A stretch of DNA of 64,000 bases from Zea mays (lineage: Eukaryota > Streptophyta > Magnoliopsida > Poales > Poaceae), in the NCBI RefSeq assembly GCF_902167145.1, contig NC_050098.1, forward strand, positions 18,186,501-18,250,500. The letters are read 5' to 3'. This document shows positions 32,727-45,387 of the stretch, piece after piece. Positions within the stretch are counted from its first letter, which is position 1; each line of letters starts with the position of its first letter. The position numbers were made by a program, and so were the translations under genes. The notes beneath the pieces are model-generated. The model made no database searches. It saw only the letters and a list, made by a program, of their open reading frames with translations, and had not been told where the DNA came from.

Positions 32727-34876
32727 ATGCTTGATCTGTTAGCTGAGGATTCGTCCGACGCTGCTCCTGTTGGTACGTTGGCAGTGGTGCCCCTTCTAGA
32801 GGTTGATACAACTTTGGATGTCCCGAAACATGTCAGTACTCGCCCGAGGCGCCCCAGCCGGACTAGTCAGCCTGAGCCTTCCGCTGACGAGCAAAAGAAG
32901 AAGAGAAGACGCCTCCGGCGAGTATCCAGTTTTGATGAAGATGCCAGTACCTTAGCTCCTGCTGCTGAAGAAATGACTGCAACTGGGCTTGCTGACATTG
33001 ACCCCAATGGGTGTGCTCCACCTGCTGCTGACCCCAATGGGGATGCTGCTTGCGCTGTTGCTGTGGAAGATGAGGAGGACGAAAATGAAGCTCCATTAAC
33101 TCGGAAAAACAGTCGGCAGTTCGTCGCCAGCGGTGGAAGTAGTGGAGTTCCTTCTCCTGCCTTGTCTGCCCTTATTGGTCTGCAAGAACTATCCATGGCC
33201 AATTTTGATCAAACTCTAGAGGATATGGTCCCGGAGAATTTGCTGTCAGAGCCTGTGGATGTTGATGCAACAGAGACTTGTGCTGCCGCGCCTGATGTTG
33301 GGCTGAGGTCATCCCGTGCCTCGTCGACCTTAGAGCGCGATCTCGAGGGTCAGGATGCTGACTTGGATTGTCCTGGTCCCATGGAAGTGGCTGAGGGCCT
33401 GTCAACCTTAGAGGTGGTTACTGCAGAGAGCATGGGCCCCAAGAATGGTGCTGACACATGCCCAGCCCCCGAGGATGTCGCCAGGGATGACTTAGCTCGG
33501 GCGAAGAATGTAAGCCACTGCCCAGCCCCCGAGGGTGTTGCCGGGGATGATCCGGCTCAAGTGGGCAGTGCCAACTGTGTCCCAGCCCCCGAGGGTGCCC
33601 GAGCAGGGTCTCCTTCCTGCACTTCCATGGACGTTCATGCGGGTTCGCCTCCACACTCTGGTTGCATGGTTGTAGCCCAAACTCCGGACCTGGGAGTCGC
33701 TTTAGAGGGCAGCGTCCCCGCTGATCTGGCGTCTGGCTCTGTTGAAGGCACTGAGCTGATTCCTACTGGCCCGTTGCAAGCTACTTCGGATGGTGGTCTT
33801 GCACCTGGTTATCAACTGATTTCTCCTGACTTGGGGATCTCTTCGTTCTTTTCTAACCTCCAGGTATTGTGCTGTACTTTAGCTTAATCTTTACGTTGCA
33901 TGAATTTTTGTCATTATGCTCATCCGCTCTTCTCATCAGGCTTTGGTGGATGGGATGGCCAGCCAACTGAGATCGCAGGGTGCTTTCATCCCAGAAGTGG
34001 CTTCATCTCTTGAACGTTGGAATCCGGTGTCGCTTCATTGTCGTATATCCGAGTTGGAGGCAACTAACGCTGGTTAGTGCTCTTATTCTTCTTCCTTGCC
34101 TTTATTCGTAGATTGTTTTACCTTCTGACCTCCTTTCGTTTGATTACCTCTTGATAGGAATGACTCGGCAGATTGCAGCCCTTGAAGAGAAACATTCCCG
34201 AGATCGAACTGAAATGGCTCAACGGTGTGCTGACTTCGAAGAGAAGTATTATCAGAGCCAGACTGAACTAAATCAGGTCTCCGCTGCTTTGGATGACGCC
34301 AATGCTCTGAGCTCTTATCTTCATGCTCGGCTTGACTCTGAAAAGGTAATTTACAAAACCGTGCTTTGCCTTATTACATGCTTGGATTCTGAATGAGTTG
34401 ATTTTTGTTTGTAGGAAGAAAAACGTATCCTTGCTGCCTCTCGCGACAATCTGGACAGATTGTATCGAGACTCTAGCAACTCGCTAACCATCTTGGAGAG
34501 GAGCCACCGTTTTACGATGGAAGAACTGGACAATCAGCGCTGTAAGTTGCAAGAATCCGTGGATGAAGTGACCAGTCTTAGGCGATTGCTGTCAGCGAAG
34601 GATGCCACCATCAAGGAACTCCGAACTTCTAAGAAATCCATTGCTCAGGAGTTAGAAACTGCTCAGCTGGCTGCTAAAGTTGCCGAGGAAACTGCTATTA
34701 CTCTCAAAGCTCAGCGTGATAAAGCCCTGGACAAGGCTATTCGGGCAGGACGAATCTTGATGAGGAGACCCGGCGTGGTTGTTCCTGAGGACATAAGGGC
34801 GGACGTGATCGCTGCCCCTGATTCCTCGAGTCGCCCTTCTTCGTCGGTCGCTCCTGAGAAAGACATTGCCAAATAG
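32727..34876 (+). CDS. Antisense accessory gene of Grande (gene-23-like), 4 exons
   Basis: Exons 32727-33863, 33940-34072, 34158-34345 and 34415-34876 join through GT-AG introns of 69-85 bp with matching phases to give about 639 aa. All three introns are short and plant-like. The first exon's frame is open back to 32463 without an ATG, so either the ATG at 32727 is used or an upstream exon exists. The protein has an acidic N-terminal part, a basic run KKKRRRLRR (about residues 57-65) like a nuclear localisation signal, degenerate repeats of CPAPEGVAGDD type (about 33457-33600), and a long helical, coiled-coil-like C-terminal half (exons 2-4). It is antisense to gag-pol between integrase and the 3' LTR. 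From memory, Grande is reported to carry such a gene, called gene 23, encoding a nuclear protein from its own promoter. Molecular function unknown. Confidence 0.8.
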
Positions 34877-35059
34877 AAAACCTTTTGCGTGCTTTGAGCG
34901 CGTATTAGTATGGTCGAGTTAGAGGGCCTCAGTTTGGTATTCAGATGATATAACTGCTCTTTTATTGTATCAGAATTCATTAGTTCGTAATTTTGTAGTA
35001 ATGGAACGACGCACGATGATTATGAAGTTTGTTTGTGGGATATGGAAGTCATCCCCTGA

Positions 35060-35692
35060 ATCGTATGAGCGCAAATATGTTGTACCGACTTAAGCCATCA
35101 ATGACTTTAGCCGATAACTCCGTTTGTAGGGCATAGTGGTCACCCCGAATTAAGTTAGCGTGAGCATGTTGCACCGCCTTAAGTCGTTGCCGACTTAAGT
35201 CGATTGCTCCGTTAGCAGGGCATAGTGGTCACCCCGAGTTAAGTAAGCGTGAGCATGTTGCACCGCCTTAAGTCGTCGCCGACTTAAGTCGATTGCTCCG
35301 TTAGCAGGGCATAGTGGTCACCCCGGGTTAAGTAAGCGTGAGCATGTTGCACCGCCTTAAGTCGTCGCCGACTTAAGTCGATTGCTCCGTTAGCAGGGCA
35401 TAGTGGTCACCCCGAGTTAAGTAAGCGTGAGCATGTTGCACCGCCTTAAGTCGTCGCCGACTTAAGTCGATTGCTCCATTAGCAGGGCATAGTGGTCACC
35501 CCGAGTTAAGTAAGCGTGAGCATGTTGCACCGCCTTAAGTCGTCGCCGACTTAAGTCGATTGCTCCGTTAGCAGGGCATAGTGGTCACCCCGAGTTAAGT
35601 AAGCGTGAGCATGTTGCACCGCCTTAAGTCGTCGCCGACTTAAGTCAATTGCTCCGTTAGCAGGGCATAGTGGTCACCCCGAGTTAAGTAAG
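35060..35692. repeat. 89-bp tandem array, seven copies
   Basis: GGGCATAGTGGTCACCCC starts at 35129, 35218, 35307, 35396, 35485, 35574 and 35663, an exact 89-bp period with only scattered substitutions. Each central unit contains a palindrome TTAAGTCG..CGACTTAA. It lies between the antisense gene's stop and the end of the integrase frame. Confidence 0.97.
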
Positions 35693-35802
35693 AATGCAAG
35701 TCAATCGTAGATGAACTGAGTATCTTTGAAAACCTCTTTTTTATTGATGACATATTTCCACTTTACAGATTACATCGTTGCCCCAGCAGTTTTGAGATAC
35801 AG

Positions 35803-37610
35803 CTAGGGATAAAACTTTCTGAGGTGTTCTATATTCCAGGAGTTCCCAACTTCTGTGCCATCCATCTGAGTGAGACGATACGATCCGGGCCGAGTGACCT
35901 CTGATACTATGAAAGGCCCTTCCCATAAGGGTGACAACTTGTGCCGTCCCTCCCCCGTTAGAATTCGGCGGAGGACGAGGTCCCCTATCGAAAAGGAACG
36001 TTGCCGCACAGCCTTGTCGTGATAGCGCCTCAGAGTCTGCTGGTACCGTGCAGATTGGATTACTGCATTCAGTCGTTCTTCCTCAAGTACATCAATATCC
36101 TCCAGCCTGGTGGCCTCGGCTTCTGCTATGCTTTCGAAGATCAATCTTGGCGCCCCGAATTTGAGATCAGCAGGCAGTACTGCCTCCGACCCATAGACCA
36201 TGAAGAAAGGAGTGTTTCCATGCAGGGCCCGGCTAGGTTGAGTTCTCAGGCTCCAAACAACATAAGGCAGCTCTCTTATCCACTTTCCTGCGAATTTTTC
36301 ATTCTTATCGAAGACTCTTTTCCTGAGTGCCTCCAGTATCATTCCGTTGGCTCGCTCAACCTGCCCATTGGCTCTTGGATGTGCTACAGATGCGTACTTG
36401 ACCTGAATGCTTTTTTGCTCGCAGAAGTCAAAGAATTCTGAGCTGGTGAAGTTGGATCCTAAGTCAGTGATGATGCTGTTTGGTATCCCGAATCTGAATA
36501 TTATATCCTGTATGAATTCCACGGCCTTAGCAGAGGTTAAAGAAGCAATGGGCTTGAACTCTATCCATTTAGTGAATTTGTCAATCGCCACCAGTACATG
36601 AGTATATCCCCCTTGAGCTTTCTTGAAAGGTCCAATCATATCCAGTCCCCAGCATGCGAAAGGCCAGGTTATTGGTATGGTTTGCAGTTGCTGTGCAGGC
36701 ATATGTTGTTGCTTTGACAAGTATTGGCAAGCTTCACACCTCTGAACTAGCTCGGCTGCATCATTCTTTGCTGTTGGCCAATAGAATCCTGACCTGAAGA
36801 CCTTCCCGACTAGTGTTCTGGATGCTGCATGTATTCCACATTGCCCTGCATGGACTTCCTCCAGGAGTTGTTTCCCAGTGGACGGAAGAACGCACTTCAT
36901 GAGAACTCCTGATGCTCCCCTTCTGTATAATATCTCCCCAATGAGTGTGTAGTGAGCCGACTGCCTGGCAATACGCTCTGCCAAGTTCTTGTCGTCTGGT
37001 TCTTCTTCGTTCTTTATATACTTAATGATCGGCCTTCTCCAGTCATCAAAGTCTGACTCGGGTTGATCTACGATGTTGCACTCTTCTGTTTGATCCATTG
37101 AGATACTCGGCTGCATAATTTCTTGTACGAAAACTTCGGGTGGGACCTGAGTTCGACCGGATCCGAGTTTGGACAGTACATCGGCTGCCGTGTTCCGATC
37201 TCTTTCTACATGATGAAATTCTAGACCTTCGAATTTATCTTCCAGCTTTCGGACGGCAGCGCAGTATTTTCCCATTGAATCACTTGAGCAATCCCACTCC
37301 TTGTTTATCTGGCTGATAACTACCAGAGAATCTCCGTATACCATCAATCTCTTGACGCCCAGTGATATGGCAATGTTTAATCCATGGATCAGAGCTTCAT
37401 ACTCGGCTGCATTGTTGGAGGTCGGGAATAGTAACTGGAGGGCGTACTTGAGGTGTTCGCCTCCAGGTGCAGTGAAGAGAATCCCTGCCCCTGCTCCCTG
37501 CAACTTCAGCGAGCCATCAAAATACATTCGCCATACTTCTGCAGTCTCCGGATTATCCGGTACTTGATGTTCGGTCCATTCTGATACGAAATCGACTAGT
37601 GCTTGGGTTT
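35803..37610 (-). CDS. Grande pol 3' part: RNase H and integrase
   Basis: The frame is open for about 600 codons. It begins, after the Tekay insertion point, with an archaeal-type RNase H (MYFDGSLKLQGAGAGI, NNAAEYEALIHGL, VYGDSLVVI), followed by the integrase HHCC region (RCEACQYL), DDE residues in LDMIGPFKK, ITDLGSNFTS and NGQVERANG, and a C-terminal basic domain ending in NSWNIEHLRKFYP. There is no chromodomain, as expected for Tat. When the inserted element and one GGTTT copy are removed, the frame is continuous with the RT frame at 49403-50722, so the insertion is what splits the gene. Confidence 0.9.
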
Positions 37611-40360
37611 TGTCACACCCGGTTTTAGAAGGCAAACCGAGTGCGAACCATGTACGTGCCAGGATCAGTTATTCACGTACACAGCAGTTACATAATATGG
37701 ACATCATCACACAGTGCTCAAAATAGTATTAATAAGGGAAAATAGTCGATTACATCATACGTCTGAGACGTCCATATAGGTCTTACAATAAATCAAAGTG
37801 CGGAAAAGAAACGTAGATAACGCGGCCTTCACAGGCAGCCGACTGGGGGTTGCCGCTAACCCACACCTAGAACTCGTCGTAATCTTGGAACTCCTGGAAG
37901 TCTCCTTCCACAGCTTCATCTTCTCCTGAGCAGTGGTTGCAATGCTGACAACCTGGGGGGGGTTTGGTGTGTAGAGCAAGGGTGAGTACACATCAACATA
38001 CTCAGCAAGCATCCTGTTTGGCTGTAGTGGACTAGCTTTATGTGGGGATAAGTCAAGCAGTTGCTTTTAGTTGGCCAGATTATTATTTACTAGTAGAAAG
38101 CCAAGTTTTAGCATTAACCCAAGTTATTAACCCGATGTACCCTTTCCAAACGGAAAGAATACCACTTACCAGCACCATAATCATAACCAGAACCATCAAT
38201 CTCATTGCCACCTGTACCACAATGTCTCTGATCAAGTACCACTAATCACTGGAGCTCCCTTGGCCGCTCATAACCGCGAGCACGGCTGATATATCAGTTT
38301 CATAACACTCTGCAGAGGTTGTGCACTTTACCCACAAGCCGTGATTCCCTCTCTGGCCCGGGCTTGCAAGACCCTTATTCACTCCCGAGGTGAATGGCCA
38401 AGGATTCACTACGAAGCCTTTACAAAGATTCCCCGGGGCTGTAGCCACCCGTTAGGTTTCCTAAATGCACCGCACTCCTCCCCAAGGGACAAATCAACCT
38501 TGGCAGAGCGAGCCGCATACACCGAGCCCCATTGACGGCACGACGGCTAAGTGAACTACACCCCGGATCCTCTAATTATTCAGCTAAGGGCACCCCATTC
38601 CACCCTCATGGTTGCACTGTTTTCCCGGGCGGTCATCCATAGAACAGGTCCTTACGGAGAGGCACTCGAGAAACCGCTCGAGCCCCCTTGAATACCACAA
38701 GTACAACATCATAATAAGAGAAGGGAAAACAGCGTATCATAGATAATCACATCATGTTCATTGATTAGAGTTGAGCAATAGCATCAGACTAAGTAGTAAT
38801 AATCCGACCCAAATAGGTAAACAAGGACATGGATAACAAAAGCTAGTCAATCCTTAGGTATAAACGTGTAATGCGGGAGGTGAATTAAAGAATGAATAGG
38901 ACATAGATAGGTCAAAGGACACTTGCCTCCACCAAACGACTGCTGCTCAGGGGCTTCTCCTGCGAATTCCTCGGGCTCTTCGACCGGATCGTTCTCTATG
39001 CGAGCGCAAACATACATACATACATCCACATATTCAATACAAAAGAACAGTACACCATACAAGATAACAAATAAAGCGAATATGCATCAAGTATGACATT
39101 CGATAACGCATTTGTTATGGTTAGAAAGAAACGGGGAAAGGTCTCGCAGGGGGTTAAATCTTATGCACTAATGACACAATTGGTTTTTAACAAGATAATT
39201 CTGTTATATATATTTATATATACTGATGGAAACCTAATCACTTTTAGTTGATCAACATTGCACAGGGTAAACAATTAACTACGTGAATCAATAACATAAC
39301 GGAATTTTAAATTAAACTTCCTATTTTCCCATAGCATGAACAGTGATTAGCCTACTTAAAATACAGTAATTATGATCACAGAAAGTAAATAAAATAAAAT
39401 AAAAAAAAATAAAAAAACAGAAGGGGGGGGGGCGGTTGAACCGGCCCTAGGGCGGTTGAACCGGCCCTAGGCGGGGCGCGGGCGCGGGCGGGGCTGGCCG
39501 GGCGGCTGAGCCGCTGAGCCGGCCGGTTGAACCGGCGGCCAGGCGGGCGCGCGGGGGGGGGGGGGGGTCGGGCTGGGGAGGGCGGGCGGCGCAGGGGGCG
39601 GCCGAGCCGGCCGAGCAGGGGGCGGGGCGGCCGAGCCGCAGGGCGCGCAGGGGCGCGGGGCAGGGCGCGGGGCGGCCGAGCGGCCGAGCCGGCGGGGTGG
39701 GGCGGGCGGCCGAACCGGCCATGGGGCCGAGCGGCGAGGGGAAGGGGAGGGAGGAGAGGGGAGAGAGGGAGGAGGGAGAGAGAGAGGAGGGGGGGGCTCA
39801 CCGGTGTCGGGGATCGACGGCGAGGGGCGGCCGGCGGCAGGGGCGGCGCGGCGACCTAGGGCAGGGGGCGGGTAGGGGGTAGGGGCGGCGGCTTAGGTGG
39901 GGAGGGAGAAAATGAGGGGGGAGAGGGAGAGGGTTAGGGAATAAGGGAAAGAGGGGGGGGGGGCGGCTGGGCCTTCCAGGCCCAAGAGGGGGGGCGCGCA
40001 GGGGCCTGGGCCGGCCGGGGTCGGCCCACGGCGCGGGAGAGAGAGAAAAAGAGGAGAGAAAAAGAGAGGGAGAAAAAAGAAAGAAAAGATCTTCTCCACA
40101 TTTTCGAAATCCGATCTTTCTACATGAATGCAATTGCGCTTTCAAAGCAATCAAAGGAAATGCAAGGTTCGGCATGGTGCATCAAACAACATAAAGTATT
40201 TAGGGTTTTTCCTTACACGGGAATTCCAAACCGAGTCCCGCTTAGAACTTTGGAAAAGGTCAAGGTTTAGCGGAGGGAAAAAGAAAAGGAAAAGGTAACG
40301 CCCGAATTTTGGCGAGTAAAGAAAAGAAAAAATTCAACTGCAAAAATTCGGGGCGTTACA
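37611..40360 (-). repeat. 3' LTR of the Tekay/Del element
   Basis: Includes a low-complexity G/C-rich block (39421-40030) with G-runs up to about 15 and GAGA-rich tracts, and AT-rich flanks. The length differs from the other LTR only in homopolymers. Confidence 0.95.
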
Positions 40361-40396
40361 AACCTATCCCCCTTAAAAGAATCTCGCCCTCGAGAT

Positions 40397-43300
40397 TCAG
40401 GGCTGGCTAGCAAAGAGCTCTGGGTACTTGGCCATTAGATCATCTTCACGCTCCCAGGTTGCTTCTTCCTCAGAGTGGTGATTCCATCTGACTTTGCACA
40501 TTCTGACGGTCTTCCTTCGGGTGACTCTATCTGCAACCTCAAGGATCTGAGCTGGCTTCTCAACATAGGTCAAGTCCTCCTGGACTTCCAGACCTTCCAC
40601 TGGCAACTGCTCTTCCGGCACACGCAAGCACTTCTTCAACTGAGACACATGAAAGACATCATGCACAGCAGACAAATTCTCTGGCAAACTGAGCTGATAA
40701 GCCACTTCTCCTCGTCTTGCAAGAATCTGATACGGACCAATGTAGCGGGGTGCTAGCTTGCCTTTCACTCCGAATCTTCTGACTCCTCTGATCGGTGACA
40801 CTTTCAGATAGACAAAGTCTCCGACTTCGAAACTCAGCTCTCTTCTTCTTGTGTCTGCATAGCTTCGCTGCCTCGATTGCGCTATCTTCAGATTCTCTCG
40901 GACCATCTTGATGTTCTCTTCGGCTTCAAGCAGAATATCTGGCCCAAACACCTGCTTCTCTCCAGGCTGATCCCATTGCAACGGAGTTCTGCAACTCCTT
41001 CCATACAGCGCTTGAAACGGTGACATCTTCAAACTGGCCTGATAACTGTTGTTATAGGAAAACTCTGCATAAGGCAATCGCTTGTCCCATCCGGACTGAT
41101 CTTGCAACGCACAGGCTCTCAACATATCTTCAAGGATTTGATTGGTTCTTTCAGTCTGACCATCTGTCTGCGGGTGATAAGCTGAACTGAAATTCAGATG
41201 CGTGCCCAAGGCTTCATGCAACTGCTGCCAGAAATGAGAGGTGAACTGCGTTCCTCTGTCTGACACTATCTTCTTTGGCACACCATGAAGACAAACGATC
41301 CGAGACATATACAATTCTGCCAATACTGCACTGTTGTAGTTGGTCTTGACAGGTATGAAGTGGGCTGACTTGGTCAAACGGTCCACTACTACCCAAATGG
41401 AATCGTAGCCGGCTCGAGTGCGAGGCAATCCGACTATGAAATCCATACCAATTTCATCCCATTTCCACTGAGGGATCTGCAACGGTTGCAACAATCCAGC
41501 AGGTCTCTGGTGTTCTGCCTTAATTCTTCGGCAACTATCGCACATAGCCACATGCTCTGCGATTTCTCTTTTCATTCCGTACCACCAGAATTTCTTCTTC
41601 AGATCCTGGTACATCTTCTCACTGCCAGGGTGAATCGAATAAGCTGTCTCATGAGCTTCCTTAAGAATCAACTCCCGAATAGACTGGACATTGGGAACAC
41701 ACAAGCGGTCTTTGAACCATACCACACCTTCAGCATCTTCTCGAAAATCTTTGCCTCTGCCATCTAGAATCAATCGTCGAATCTCACTGATCTTCTCATC
41801 ATTTTTCTGCGCTTCTTTGATTTCGCGCTCCAAGGTAGGTTCCAATTCAACTGTGACTCCTCGCGAATTGTTCAGAAATCCGAGACTCAACCTGTCAAAC
41901 TCTTTGGCCAACTCATAAGGCATCGGGCGAGCGACCATCAGATTGACTTGACTCTTTCTGCTCAAAGCATCTGCCACTACGTTCGCTTTTCCTGGATGGT
42001 AATGAATCTCCAACTCATAGTCTTTGATCAATTCTAACCATCTTCGTTGCCTCATGTTCAATTCTGACTGAGTGAATATGTACTTCAGACTCTTGTGGTC
42101 TGTGTAAACATCGCATTTCTGTCCATACAGATAGTGCCTCCATGTCTTCAGTGCGTGAACCACTGCTGCCAACTCTAGATCATGGATTGGGTAATTCTTC
42201 TCATGAACCTTCAGCTGTCGGGACGAGTAAGCCACAACTCTTCCCTCTTGCATCAACACACATCCCAAACCTGTGTAACAAGCATCGCAATACACCGAGA
42301 AGGGCTTGTGCACATCAGGCAAGACTAGGACGGGCGCTGTAGTCAACTTCTCTTTCAGCGCTTCAAAGGCCTCTTGGCATTTCTGGGTCCACTTGAACTC
42401 AACCTTGTTGCCTAGCAACACTGTCATTGGCTTCGCAATCTTCGAAAACCCTTCAATGAATCGCCGATAATATCCGGCCATTCCAATGAAGCTCTTGATT
42501 CCTCGAGCATCCGTTGGCGCTTTCCAGTTCAAAATATCTGCCACTTTCTTCGGATCCACAGCCAATCCTTCTTTGTTGATTATGTGACCCAAGAACAGGA
42601 CTTCACTGATCCAGAACTCACACTTGCTCAACTTTGCATACAACTGGTGCTCTCGCAATCTCTGCAATACCATCCTCAAATGATCTGCATGCTCTTCTTC
42701 ACTTTGAGAATAAACCAGAATGTCATCAATGAATACCACCACGAACTTATCAAGGTAATCCATGAATACACTGTTCATCAAGTTCATAAAGAACGCTGGT
42801 GCATTGGTCAAACCAAAAGACATCACTGTGAACTCATATAAACCATACTTGGTAATGAATGCCGTCTTCGGAATGTCCGAAGGTCGGATCCTGAGCTGAT
42901 GATAACCTGACCTCAGATCGATTTTGGAGAACACACTGGCTCCTCTCAACTGGTCGAACAGATCTTCTATTCTGGGCAAAGGATACTTGTTCTTGATCGT
43001 GACTTCATTCAAAGCTCGGTAATCGATACACATCCTCTTAGTACCATCTTTCTTTTCTACGAACAAGACAGGGGCGGCCCAAGGCGAGGTGCTTGGCCGG
43101 ATGTAACCTTTTTCTGACAGCTCATCAATCTGCTTCTTAAGCTCAACCAACTCTGGTCCAGATATTCTGTAAGCTCTCTTAGAGATGGGGGCGGTTCCAG
43201 GAAGAAGCTCTATAGCAAATTCAACTTTCCGCTCTGGCGGCATACCCGGTAAATCCTTTGGAAACACATCTGGGAATTCAGACACAACCTTGATACTCTC

Positions 43301-44980
43301 AATTGGGTCTGCTTCACTGCTATCGACAGCCATCTGATAACAACTTCCTTTCTTTGGCTCAGGCGGGACTAACTCGGTCACCACTTCCTCTCCTAGTGGG
43401 GACACCAACTTGATTGTCCTTTTATCACAACTGATAACTGCCTGATACTTATCTAGCCAATTCATCCCTAGGATGACATCTATTCCCTGAGTACCCATTA
43501 CTATAAGGTTGGCGGGAAATGCTATCCCCCTTATTTTCACACTTATATTCAAACAAATGCTATCAGCTCGAATTCTACCACCGGCTGAGTCAATTTGAAT
43601 GGGGGTTAACATGGTAGTAGTTGGAAGATTATGTGCTTCTACCCATGATGCAGTAATGAAAGAATGTGTTGCTCCAGTATCAAATAACACTTCTGCAATA
43701 TGGGAGTCGACTGGGAACATACCTACTGTCATGTTGGAGGTCTCCTGAACTGCTTCAGCCTCCAAGTGGTTCAATCTTCCATGATTATAGCGCTGCTGGG
43801 AGCGATTGCCTGCTCCGGGCTGAGGCACATTCTGCTTTGCTGGGGCATTGGGGCCTGACTGCTGCTGGGCTGCCTTCTTCGGACATTGCATCACCCAGTG
43901 GCCTTGCTCTCCACAGTGGAAACACGCTCTGTTTCCAACCTGAGCTGGTGCTGCCTGACTGTTCTGCTGATTTGCTGGGGCAGGAAGACGAGGTGCTTGC
44001 TGATTCTGCTTTTGAAACTGACCTCCTGACTGATTGCTCTGACGGTTCTGGTACTGATGCTGAGGATACTGCCTTTGGAACTGCTGATACTGCTGACGCT
44101 GCTGATGCTGCTGAGGTGGACGCTGGTTCTGCCTGAACTGCTGAGGTTGATTGCCTGAGAAACGGGGACGGCTGCTGCTTCCAGGCTGGGGTCCACTGAT
44201 CTTGCGCTTACGATCCTCCATCTCCTTGCGCTTCCTTTCTGTCATGATTGCTCTGTCAATCAGGTGCTGGAATGTCGGGAAGGTGTGATTCATCAGCTGA
44301 TACTGCAGAGGGTCAACCAAGCCTCTCAGAAAACGGTACTGTCGCTTGGCGTCGGTGTTGACATCTTCAGGAGCATAGCGAGACAATTGCAGAAACCTGT
44401 CTCGATACTCACTGACAGACGATGACCCTTGCTTAAGGGCCAGGAACTCCTCCTTCTTCACTGTCATCAGTCCTGCAGGCATATGGTACTGACGAAAGCT
44501 ACCTCGGAATTCTTCCCAGGTGATGGTGTCGGGGTTGGCATGGGTGGCGAGGTAAGACTCCCACCATGACTGGGCTGCTCCTCTCAACAGACGGGGACCA
44601 TACAAGACTTTCTCCCGGTCATCGCACTGAGCGGTATGCAACTCCCGCTCCACAGTGCGCAGCCAATCTTCAGCATCCATGGGGTCAGAAGAGTGAGCGA
44701 ACGTTGGTGGATGACCTCTCATGAATTCAGCACGCTTGTCTCTAGGCATCTGAGGCATCTGAGGCTGGGGTGGTGCTTGCTGCTGTTGCTGCTGCTGCTG
44801 CTGCTGAATGGCGGCCAGAGTCTGACCGATGGCTTGAACTGCCTGAGTCTGCATCAGAAACATCTGCTCAATCGACATCGGGGGCGGGGGCGGCAGGTGC
44901 TGCTGCTGGGGCACCTCATCCTGCGGAGCGGCTCGCTCCTGCTGAGCACGCCTTCCTCCTCTACGCCTGTTCTCTGACAT
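40397..44980 (-). CDS. Intact gag-pol polyprotein of the Tekay/Del chromovirus, 1527 aa
   Basis: The frame is open further upstream (to 45238), but the ATG at 44980 (MSENRRRGG) starts the family-typical gag. Residue positions from that start: Gln-rich tract near 58-70; retrotransposon gag core about 80-250; zinc knuckle [14 protein letters not shown] about 351-364; aspartic protease DTGATHSF about 432; RT with [22 protein letters not shown] and catalytic FIDDILVYS about 745-753; RNase H; integrase zinc finger ([11 protein letters not shown].., [11 protein letters not shown]) about 1115-1160; DDE core ([30 protein letters not shown]); and a C-terminal chromodomain about 1480-1525 ([14 protein letters not shown]). 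No stop or frameshift; all catalytic motifs seen. The chromodomain places it among chromoviruses, and the long LTR among Tekay/Del. Confidence 0.95.
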   Translation of the reverse strand: MSENRRRGGRRAQQERAAPQDEVPQQQHLPPPPPMSIEQMFLMQTQAVQAIGQTLAAIQQQQQQQQQQAPPQPQMPQMPRDKRAEFMRGHPPTFAHSSDPMDAEDWLRTVERELHTAQCDDREKVLYGPRLLRGAAQSWWESYLATHANPDTITWEEFRGSFRQYHMPAGLMTVKKEEFLALKQGSSSVSEYRDRFLQLSRYAPEDVNTDAKRQYRFLRGLVDPLQYQLMNHTFPTFQHLIDRAIMTERKRKEMEDRKRKISGPQPGSSSRPRFSGNQPQQFRQNQRPPQQHQQRQQYQQFQRQYPQHQYQNRQSNQSGGQFQKQNQQAPRLPAPANQQNSQAAPAQVGNRACFHCGEQGHWVMQCPKKAAQQQSGPNAPAKQNVPQPGAGNRSQQRYNHGRLNHLEAEAVQETSNMTVGMFPVDSHIAEVLFDTGATHSFITASWVEAHNLPTTTMLTPIQIDSAGGRIRADSICLNISVKIRGIAFPANLIVMGTQGIDVILGMNWLDKYQAVISCDKRTIKLVSPLGEEVVTELVPPEPKKGSCYQMAVDSSEADPIESIKVVSEFPDVFPKDLPGMPPERKVEFAIELLPGTAPISKRAYRISGPELVELKKQIDELSEKGYIRPSTSPWAAPVLFVEKKDGTKRMCIDYRALNEVTIKNKYPLPRIEDLFDQLRGASVFSKIDLRSGYHQLRIRPSDIPKTAFITKYGLYEFTVMSFGLTNAPAFFMNLMNSVFMDYLDKFVVVFIDDILVYSQSEEEHADHLRMVLQRLREHQLYAKLSKCEFWISEVLFLGHIINKEGLAVDPKKVADILNWKAPTDARGIKSFIGMAGYYRRFIEGFSKIAKPMTVLLGNKVEFKWTQKCQEAFEALKEKLTTAPVLVLPDVHKPFSVYCDACYTGLGCVLMQEGRVVAYSSRQLKVHEKNYPIHDLELAAVVHALKTWRHYLYGQKCDVYTDHKSLKYIFTQSELNMRQRRWLELIKDYELEIHYHPGKANVVADALSRKSQVNLMVARPMPYELAKEFDRLSLGFLNNSRGVTVELEPTLEREIKEAQKNDEKISEIRRLILDGRGKDFREDAEGVVWFKDRLCVPNVQSIRELILKEAHETAYSIHPGSEKMYQDLKKKFWWYGMKREIAEHVAMCDSCRRIKAEHQRPAGLLQPLQIPQWKWDEIGMDFIVGLPRTRAGYDSIWVVVDRLTKSAHFIPVKTNYNSAVLAELYMSRIVCLHGVPKKIVSDRGTQFTSHFWQQLHEALGTHLNFSSAYHPQTDGQTERTNQILEDMLRACALQDQSGWDKRLPYAEFSYNNSYQASLKMSPFQALYGRSCRTPLQWDQPGEKQVFGPDILLEAEENIKMVRENLKIAQSRQRSYADTRRRELSFEVGDFVYLKVSPIRGVRRFGVKGKLAPRYIGPYQILARRGEVAYQLSLPENLSAVHDVFHVSQLKKCLRVPEEQLPVEGLEVQEDLTYVEKPAQILEVADRVTRRKTVRMCKVRWNHHSEEEATWEREDDLMAKYPELFASQP

Positions 44981-45387
44981 CTGCAGAACGCAACCACACA
45001 TCAGAACTGATCTGGCAAAGCTTGCAGCATAAGAAAAGAGTATAGAATTCTCCAACAGCACTGAACAGATGAGCATCTTCACTGATCTCCAACACAGACC
45101 ACACAGCTTCTCAGATAAAGAGGAAAGGAGAATAATGGGTTTCCCAACTATATAACTAACTTTATTGACATAGTATGTAAACCAAAATGCAGGGGATACC
45201 CACACTCTGGTGACAATCATTACAAAGATCCAAATCAAACATAGTTCATCATGACAAACATAAATGCACAGGATATAGCAAACTACCCTGTCTAACTAAA
45301 ACTAACTAAGACCGAGACTAACGCTAAGACTGAAGCTTCCATGTATATATTTATTTCGTATTAATTACAAGATCCAACTCTAACGAT

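Noticed and set aside
32863..33405. Minus-strand frames over the Grande antisense gene
   Set aside because: Low-complexity shadows; the plus frame has spliced structure and continuous phase.
35060..35692. CRISPR-like regular spacing
   Set aside because: Repeats are directly contiguous 89-bp units without unique spacers, in a plant retroelement.
39376..40175. Several long GC-rich frames on both strands (and again at 48497-49217)
   Set aside because: They lie in the low-complexity G/C-rich block of the Tekay LTRs and change with homopolymer length between the two copies.
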